DNA of 64,000 nt, taken from the NCBI RefSeq assembly GCF_004005485.1, contig NZ_RZUL01000001.1, forward strand, positions 496,001-560,000, in the 5' to 3' direction. How positions within the stretch are numbered: the stretch's first letter is position 1; each line of letters starts with the position of its first letter. Positions 58,529-64,000 of the stretch are shown piece after piece. The notes beneath the pieces are model-generated. The model searched no databases. It saw only the letters and a list, made by a program, of their open reading frames with translations, and was not told the DNA's origin. The stretch is from Sphingobium algorifonticola (GTDB taxonomy: Bacteria > Pseudomonadota > Alphaproteobacteria > Sphingomonadales > Sphingomonadaceae). A program made the position numbers and the translations under genes.

Positions 58529-60337
58529 ATGACAGACACGACCCATACCGCCAAAGCCCCCCGGTTGCGATCGCGCGCCTGGTTCGACAATCCCGACAAT
58601 GTCGACATGACGGCGCTCTATCTGGAACGCTATCTGAACTTCGGTCTCAGCCTGGCCGAACTGCGGTCGGGCAAGCCGATCATCGGCATCGCCCAGACCG
58701 GCAGCGATCTCAGCCCCTGCAACCGGCATCATATGGTGCTGGCGGAGCGGATGCGCGATGGCATTCGCGAGGCGGGCGGCATCGCCCTGGAGTTTCCGGT
58801 CCACCCCATCCAGGAAACGGGCAAGCGTCCGACGGCGGCGCTGGACCGCAACCTGGCCTATCTGGGACTCGTTGAATCGCTCTATGGCTATCCGCTTGAC
58901 GGTGTCATCCTGACCACCGGCTGCGACAAGACGACGCCGGCCTGCCTGATGGCGGCGGCGACGGTCAACATTCCCGCAATCGCATTGTCGGTCGGCCCCA
59001 TGCTGAACGGCTGGCACAAAGGCGAACGCACCGGATCGGGCACGATCGTATGGAAAGCGCGGCAGATGCTGGCCACGGGCGAAATCGACGATGCGGGGTT
59101 CATCCGGCTGGTGGCGTCCTCGGCGCCATCGACGGGCTATTGCAACACCATGGGCACCGCATCGACGATGAACAGCCTGGCCGAAGCACTGGGCATGATG
59201 CTGCCGGGATCGGCCGTCATCCCGGCGCCCTATCGCGACCGGCAGGAAGCCGCCTACCTGACGGGCAAGCGGATCGTGGCGATGGTGCATGAGGATCTGA
59301 AGCCGTCCGACATTTTGACGCGGGACGCCTTTCACAATGCCATCGTGGTCAATTCGGCGATCGGCGGATCGACCAACGCGCCGATCCATCTTGCCGCGCT
59401 CGCCCGGCATATGGGCGTCGATCTGCCGCTCAAGGACTGGGAAACCTACGGCCACAAGGTGCCGCTGCTCGTCAACCTGCAACCGGCCGGCGAATATCTG
59501 GGCGAGGATTATTATCGGGCGGGGGGTGTGCCCGCCGTGGTGGCGCAGCTCATGGGCGCGGGGCTGATCCATGAGGATGCCCTGACCGTCAACGGCCAGA
59601 CGATCGGCGACAATTGTCGCGACGCCATGATCGAGGACCTGCGCGTCATTCGGCCGTTTTCGGAGCCTATCGTCGAGGACGCCGGCTTTCTGGTGCTTTC
59701 GGGCAATCTGTTCGACGCCGCCATCATGAAGACCAGTGTGATCGACGCGGCTTTCCGCGCCCGTTACCTGTCCAACCCCGACGATCCCCAGGCCTTCGAA
59801 GGACCGGCCGTGGTGTTCGACGGACCGGAGGATTATCACGCACGGATCGATGATCCCGCGGTCGGCATCACGCCCGAAACCCTGCTGTTCATGCGTGGCG
59901 CAGGGCCGATCGGCTATCCCGGCGCGGCGGAAGTGGTTAACATGCGCCCGCCCGCTTATCTGATTACCGAGGGCATAGCGGCGCTGCCCTGCATCGGCGA
60001 CGGACGGCAGTCGGGGACGAGCGGCAGTCCCTCGATCCTCAATGCCAGCCCCGAAGCGGCGGCGATGGGCGGGCTCGCCTTGCTGCGAACGGGTGACCGG
60101 GTGCGCGTCGATCTGGGCAAGGGCACGGTCGATGTGCTGATCGATGCGGACGAGCTTGCCGAACGGCGGCGCGCACTGGAGGCGCAGGGCGGCTATCCCT
60201 ATCCCCCTTCGCAGACGCCCTGGCAGCAGATCCAGCGCAGCATGGTAGGACAATTGAGCAGCGGCGCGATATTGGAAGGGGCCGAGACGTTTCAGCGGAT
60301 CGCGCAGACCATGGGCCTCCCCCGCGACAACCACTGA
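58529..60337 (+). CDS. IlvD/Edd-family sugar-acid dehydratase
   Basis: A 602-residue dehydratase of the sugar-acid subgroup (L-arabinonate/D-xylonate/D-fuconate/D-galactonate type). The iron-sulfur ligand motifs are [31 protein letters not shown] and [40 protein letters not shown] closes the active site. It turns an aldonate into a 2-dehydro-3-deoxy aldonate. With dgoK/dgoA nearby, galactonate or fuconate/arabinonate are likely substrates; the sequence alone does not separate them. Confidence 0.92.
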   Translation: MTDTTHTAKAPRLRSRAWFDNPDNVDMTALYLERYLNFGLSLAELRSGKPIIGIAQTGSDLSPCNRHHMVLAERMRDGIREAGGIALEFPVHPIQETGKRPTAALDRNLAYLGLVESLYGYPLDGVILTTGCDKTTPACLMAAATVNIPAIALSVGPMLNGWHKGERTGSGTIVWKARQMLATGEIDDAGFIRLVASSAPSTGYCNTMGTASTMNSLAEALGMMLPGSAVIPAPYRDRQEAAYLTGKRIVAMVHEDLKPSDILTRDAFHNAIVVNSAIGGSTNAPIHLAALARHMGVDLPLKDWETYGHKVPLLVNLQPAGEYLGEDYYRAGGVPAVVAQLMGAGLIHEDALTVNGQTIGDNCRDAMIEDLRVIRPFSEPIVEDAGFLVLSGNLFDAAIMKTSVIDAAFRARYLSNPDDPQAFEGPAVVFDGPEDYHARIDDPAVGITPETLLFMRGAGPIGYPGAAEVVNMRPPAYLITEGIAALPCIGDGRQSGTSGSPSILNASPEAAAMGGLALLRTGDRVRVDLGKGTVDVLIDADELAERRRALEAQGGYPYPPSQTPWQQIQRSMVGQLSSGAILEGAETFQRIAQTMGLPRDNH

Positions 60338-60359
60338 GGCGCGAAAGGAAGGCCGTCGC

Positions 60360-61217
60360 GTGACACTCTGGACGAAAGTGGCGCGCGCCGAACGCGACCT
60401 TCTCGGCGAGGGCACGTTGTGGTCGGCGCGCGGCAATGCGGTCTACTGGGTGGATATCGAGAACCCGGCCGTCAATCGGCTGTCGCTGACCGATGGCCGG
60501 ATCATGCGCTGGCCGATGCCCGAGCCGGTCGGCTGGGTCGTCGAGCGGGAAGCAGGCGGCTTCATCGCAGGCTTCAAAAGCGGCTTTGCCGAGCTTGACC
60601 TCGATCCGGTCGCCATCCGGCCGATCGGCGATCCCGAACCGCATCTGCCCGATAACCGCATGAACGACGGCAAAGCCGACGCCAGCGGCGCGATATGGTG
60701 TGGCACGCTCGACATGCCGCAAAAGGTGGACAGCGGTGCGCTCTACCGCTTCACCGCCGATCGCCGCTGGCGGCCGATGGACAGCGGCTATGGCGTGCCC
60801 AATGGTCCGGCCTTTTCGCCCTGTGGACACTGGCTCTACCATGCAGACTCAACGAAGCGGATCATCTATCGCTTTGCCCGCGACGCGCACGGCGGCATCC
60901 ACGACCGGGTGCCTTTCATCCGCTTTGGCGAAGACGATGGCTATCCCGACGGCATGACAGTGGATGCGCAGGGCTATTTGTGGGTCGCGCACTGGGGTGG
61001 CGCACGGGTAAGCCGGTTCAACCCGGATGGCCTGCTGGACCGGGCGATCGCCCTACCCGCGCGGCAGGTCACCAACATCACATTTGCGGGCGATCGCCTC
61101 GACCGCATGTTCGTGACGTCGGCGGCGACGGGCCTGCCGCCGTCCGATCATGACGGCGCGCTCTTCGAAGTCGATTGCGGCGTCACTGGCCTGCCGACGC
61201 ATCTGTTCCCCGGCTAA
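60360..61217 (+). CDS. SMP-30/gluconolactonase-family sugar lactonase
   Basis: A 285-residue six-bladed propeller lactonase from a GTG start 22 bp after the dehydratase. Family motifs: ERDLLGEGTLWSARGNAVYW, RMNDGKADASGAIWCGTLD (metal-binding Asn/Asp), PNGPAFSPCGHWLYHADSTK and DGMTVDAQGYLWVAHWGG. The divalent-metal ligands Glu, Asn and Asp are present. It hydrolyses an aldonolactone to the acid used by the dehydratase. It ends with a 4-bp convergent overlap with the GH43 gene. Confidence 0.92.
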   Translation: MTLWTKVARAERDLLGEGTLWSARGNAVYWVDIENPAVNRLSLTDGRIMRWPMPEPVGWVVEREAGGFIAGFKSGFAELDLDPVAIRPIGDPEPHLPDNRMNDGKADASGAIWCGTLDMPQKVDSGALYRFTADRRWRPMDSGYGVPNGPAFSPCGHWLYHADSTKRIIYRFARDAHGGIHDRVPFIRFGEDDGYPDGMTVDAQGYLWVAHWGGARVSRFNPDGLLDRAIALPARQVTNITFAGDRLDRMFVTSAATGLPPSDHDGALFEVDCGVTGLPTHLFPG

Positions 61218-62794
61218 AGCGCGGTATAGCGGAAATCGCTGAACTGCGTCTCGCCTTCGCCCGCCGCATAAAGGCCGGGCCGCAGCATCAGGAAGCCGCC
61301 ACGCACATTGTGGTGATAACCCGACACTTCCATGCCCCGATCGAACCGTTTCCAGGTCGCGCCGTCATCGCCGCTCAGATGATAGGACACGATATGGCCG
61401 TCATTGGTCACGCGCATCCTGAGCGACCGGCCGTAGGGATTGGCCGGGCGTCCGCGCTCCTGCCCATATTGATGCGTCACGAATCGCTCGCCGTCGAATC
61501 CCAGCCCGCAATAGAGCTGTTGATCGTAGAAGAGCAGCAGGCCCGCGACTCCGCCGGGCGGAAGGGTGATCCGGCATTCGAAGCGATAGCGGCGATCGCC
61601 CGCGACCAGCAGAAGTGGTGATCCGTCGCGCGGCGCGGTGCCTGCGCCCCGCAAGTGCAACGTCTTGCCCGCCACGCGCAGCCGCGTCGCCTCATCCGGG
61701 CGCGGCTTGAAGAAGTTCCAGCGGGTGCCGAGCGCCAGGGTCGAAAAATCGTCCGACAGGGCCATGCCATGCGACACGGCACGCCCGCCGCCGGGCTTGG
61801 GCATCGGCTGCGACAGGTCGCCGCCGGTCATGCGGAACCAGCCGTCTGCCGTCCATGCGACGGGATCGAGCAAGGTTTGCCGCCCCAGGGTCCAATAGTC
61901 CTTTTCATAGCCGTGGTAGACCGACCACCATTGTCCGTCCGGTGCCTCGACTAGCGTCGCGTGACCGCGCGACCACCATTGTTCCGCGCTGCTCACCGTG
62001 CGGACCAGCGGGTTGGCGGGATGATGCTCCCACGGGCCATGGATCGATCGGGAACGCGCGGCAATCACCATATGGCCCGTTGGCGGACCGGCGGTGCCGC
62101 CGACCGCGGTGATGAGGTAGAACCAGCCTCCGCGCCGGGTGATCTTCGGCCCTTCCGGGGAAAAGCCCTCGACATCCCATGTGTCGGGATAGCGCCAGGG
62201 ATCGTAGACATGTTCGACATTCCCGACGGTAGCGAGGCCATCGGCACGCAGCCGGATGCGATCGCCGCCGGACAGGAACAGCCAGCGCGACCCGTCCTCG
62301 CCCACCGCATGGCCCGGGTCGATATGATGCGGCAGCTTGAGGTCGATCGGGTCGCTCCAAGGCCCCTCGATCCGGTCGGCATGAATGACCCAATTGGTCG
62401 TCGGGTTCTTGGTCGGGATATAGAGGAAATAGCGGCCGTCGTGCTTGCACAGTTCCGGGGCCCAAACCGAACCGATGGGCCTGGTCAACGCCGGGCCGAC
62501 CGGCTGCCAGTTCACCAGATCGCGCGAATGCCAGATCAGCAGGCCCGGATAGGCATCGAAGGTTGAGAAGGTCATGTAATAATCGTCGCCATCCTTCAGG
62601 ATGGTGGGATCGGGATGGTCGCCCGCCATCACCGGATTGCGAAAGCGGCCGTCGCCCAGATCGGCGATCCGCTGATTGTCCTTGCCGCGCCGCCAGTCCG
62701 GCGTCGCCTGCCCGCCGGTCGCCAGGCAGGGCACCGCCAGGGCCATCCCGCCCAGCGTCGCCGCGGCCATCGCGTCCCGGCGGGACAGCGTCAT
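61214..62794 (-). CDS. Exported glycoside hydrolase family 43
   Basis: A 526-residue protein with a twin-arginine-like signal (SRRDAMAAATLGGMALAVPC). GH43 five-bladed propeller with catalytic acid/base set: Asp in MAGDHPDPTILKDGDDYYMT and Glu in GFSPEGPKI; SVWAPELCKHDGRYFLYIP is also typical. The C-terminal 180 residues form a beta-sandwich (DUF1349/laminin-G-like) often found in GH43 enzymes. Activity is probably arabinofuranosidase, xylosidase or galactanase. Its ATG overlaps the esterase stop (ATGA). Confidence 0.9.
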   Translation of the reverse strand: MTLSRRDAMAAATLGGMALAVPCLATGGQATPDWRRGKDNQRIADLGDGRFRNPVMAGDHPDPTILKDGDDYYMTFSTFDAYPGLLIWHSRDLVNWQPVGPALTRPIGSVWAPELCKHDGRYFLYIPTKNPTTNWVIHADRIEGPWSDPIDLKLPHHIDPGHAVGEDGSRWLFLSGGDRIRLRADGLATVGNVEHVYDPWRYPDTWDVEGFSPEGPKITRRGGWFYLITAVGGTAGPPTGHMVIAARSRSIHGPWEHHPANPLVRTVSSAEQWWSRGHATLVEAPDGQWWSVYHGYEKDYWTLGRQTLLDPVAWTADGWFRMTGGDLSQPMPKPGGGRAVSHGMALSDDFSTLALGTRWNFFKPRPDEATRLRVAGKTLHLRGAGTAPRDGSPLLLVAGDRRYRFECRITLPPGGVAGLLLFYDQQLYCGLGFDGERFVTHQYGQERGRPANPYGRSLRMRVTNDGHIVSYHLSGDDGATWKRFDRGMEVSGYHHNVRGGFLMLRPGLYAAGEGETQFSDFRYTAL

Positions 62795-63795
62795 GATCCG
62801 AACAGCCCCTGCGTCCGTGCCCAGGCCAGGAACAGGTCGGGCCAGGCCGCGACCGGCTTTCCAATGGCCCGGCGAATGCCGAAGCCATGGCCGCCATGGG
62901 TGAAGAGATGCGTTTCCACCGGCACGCCCTTTGCCCGCAGCGCCGCGCGCAGCAGCAGGCTGTTTTCCACCGGCACCGATCCGTCATCCTCGGCATGGAT
63001 CAGAAAGGTCGGCGGCGCATTGGCGGGCACGTTCATGTCGGGTGAATGCGCCGCTTCCTGTTCCGGTGTCGGTGCGTCGCCCAGCATGTTGCGACGCGAT
63101 CCCGCATGGGCATGGGGCAGGCGCATCGACACCACCGGATAGATAGGTGCGGAGAGAAATGGTCGCGCGGACAGCCGGTCGGCCTTGTCCACCGCCGCAT
63201 AGGTGCGTGCGTCGAACCGCACCGAAAGATCGGCGCACAGATGGCCGCCCGCCGAAAAGCCCAGGCTGCTGACACGCGCCGGGTCGATCGCATAGGTCGC
63301 CGCCCGCGCCCGGATAAGGCGTATCGCCCGCTGCGCATCGGACAAGGCAACATCCGGCCCCGCTGCCCAGCCCTGATGCGGCAGGCGGTAGAACAGCACG
63401 AACGCGGTAATGCCTTGATCGGCCAGCAGCGCCGCCAGCTCATAGCCTTCCCTGTCGATCACCACCCAGTTGTAGCCGCCACCCGGCGTAATCAGTATCG
63501 CCGCGCCATTGGGGCGGAGGGGGCGGAACACCGCCATGCGCGGGCGCGCGATGTTCAGCAGCGCACGATCGTTCACCGCCGTGTCGGTGCTGCGCTCTTT
63601 CACTTCCTCGACGGGCAGGACAGCTGGCGCGCCGGGCGCGCCGTTCGGCCACAGGTCGATCGTCTCGCTCGGCTGCGGCAGCGCCGCGGCAAAGCTGCCC
63701 GCACCCGGTGCCGCCGTCTGTGCCACCCCGCGCGTCCCTTCGAGCAGGGCCGCACCAAGGCCCGCAGTCATCAGCATCCGGCGATCCATCGTCAT
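62791..63795 (-). CDS. Exported alpha/beta hydrolase (acetyl-esterase-like)
   Basis: A 334-residue protein with a short signal sequence (DRRMLMTAGLGAALLEGTRG). Catalytic triad: Ser in SLGFSAGGHLCADLS, Asp in LIHAEDDGSVPVENSLLLR, His in LFTHGGHGFGI. The LITPGGGYNWVVIDREGYEL oxyanion region places it with acetyl-xylan-esterase-like BD-FAE/DLH enzymes that remove acetyl groups from polysaccharides. It works with the GH43 enzyme it is coupled to. Start: ATG at 63795; a GTG one codon upstream (63798) is possible. Confidence 0.87.
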   Translation of the reverse strand: MTMDRRMLMTAGLGAALLEGTRGVAQTAAPGAGSFAAALPQPSETIDLWPNGAPGAPAVLPVEEVKERSTDTAVNDRALLNIARPRMAVFRPLRPNGAAILITPGGGYNWVVIDREGYELAALLADQGITAFVLFYRLPHQGWAAGPDVALSDAQRAIRLIRARAATYAIDPARVSSLGFSAGGHLCADLSVRFDARTYAAVDKADRLSARPFLSAPIYPVVSMRLPHAHAGSRRNMLGDAPTPEQEAAHSPDMNVPANAPPTFLIHAEDDGSVPVENSLLLRAALRAKGVPVETHLFTHGGHGFGIRRAIGKPVAAWPDLFLAWARTQGLFGS

Positions 63796-63901
63796 CACAC
63801 TTGTCTCTCCCGAAAAAATGGCCAGCCGCCATGTGCAGACGACGGCTGGCCAAGGCGCGGATCAGCGATGGTCCGCGGGAGCTGAAGTCAGGTCGCGGCC
63901 G

Positions 63902-64000
63902 TCACATCTTGAACCGCGCACCGACCAATATGGTGCGCCCGAAATGGTTGTACTCATAATTGCGGTTGGCATCGACGTCTGTGTAGCGGCTGCGATATTC
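63902..64000 (-). CDS. TonB-dependent receptor, C-terminal fragment
   Basis: The last 32 residues of a gene that continues past the window end: EYRSRYTDVDANRNYEYNHF then GRTILVGARFKM. The final beta-strand with an alternating aromatic/hydrophobic pattern is typical of TonB-dependent receptors. It lies about 100 bp upstream of the esterase-GH43 pair, as expected for the import gate of a carbohydrate-utilisation locus. Confidence 0.7.
   Translation of the reverse strand, partial: EYRSRYTDVDANRNYEYNHFGRTILVGARFKM

Overview
The window is GC-rich chromosomal DNA whose codon use, TonB-dependent receptors, short intergenic palindromes and gene families point to an alphaproteobacterium of the Sphingomonadaceae (Sphingobium/Sphingomonas/Novosphingobium type). 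That placement is inferred from gene content, not from a marker gene. I see no tRNA, rRNA, CRISPR array, prophage or complete insertion sequence.

Layout. (1) 1-8.4 kb, housekeeping: partial bioC-like gene, DUF418 membrane protein, bfd-bfr iron storage, Hpt phosphotransfer protein, tusA-like gene, der, bamB with a membrane TPR protein, panB. (2) 8.4-15.7 kb: a YezD(DUF2292)-TonB receptor pair that suggests sulfur scavenging, an RBBP9/YdeN-type hydrolase, an Rrf2 regulator, glpQ, an ArsC/Spx-like protein, a RidA/cobalamin-binding-protein pair. (3) 16.1-20.1 kb: TonB receptor plus PhoD phosphodiesterase behind a probable Pho box. (4) 20.2-22.1 kb: PilZ protein and an ECF sigma/NrsF-type anti-sigma pair.

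(5) 22.1-48.5 kb is the most interesting region: a catabolic island of about 25 genes. It holds an acyl-CoA synthetase, acyl-CoA dehydrogenase, MaoC hydratase, enoyl-CoA hydratase, class III CoA-transferase, a thiolase-fold/DUF35 pair, four SDRs, two Rieske oxygenase alpha subunits, two ABM monooxygenase-like proteins, an NTF2-like protein, a cytochrome c-PQQ dehydrogenase of the polyvinyl-alcohol-dehydrogenase type, a TonB receptor, an E1alpha/E1beta/E2 2-oxoacid dehydrogenase set, an AzoR-like flavoprotein, VOC, thioesterase, CMD and ThuA-like proteins, and one TetR regulator. Nearly every promoter in it carries a copy of one 18-bp palindrome related to AAACAATCATGATTGTTT. The copies lie at about 24.6, 25.7, 32.6, 41.7 (weak), 42.5, 44.1 and 47.1 kb, and the one at 42.5 kb sits just before the tetR gene. 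I infer a single TetR regulon for CoA-dependent breakdown of an imported, hydroxylated and probably cyclic substrate; the substrate is unknown.

(6) 48.5-56.4 kb: glutaminase, a PilZ protein, and a type I secretion ABC exporter and membrane-fusion protein beside a MotA/MotB-like pair, an arrangement that resembles Salmonella SiiAB-SiiCDF. (7) 56.4-64 kb: a sugar-acid locus (KDPGal aldolase, KDGal kinase, IlvD/Edd dehydratase, SMP-30 lactonase) facing a GH43 glycosidase, an acetyl-esterase-like hydrolase and the C-terminus of another TonB receptor, consistent with polysaccharide uptake and oxidative non-phosphorylating sugar breakdown.

Intergenic palindromes are frequent: one repeat family occurs twice (15.8 and 46.9 kb) and a hairpin of about 150 bp near 11.4 kb overlaps a stop codon.
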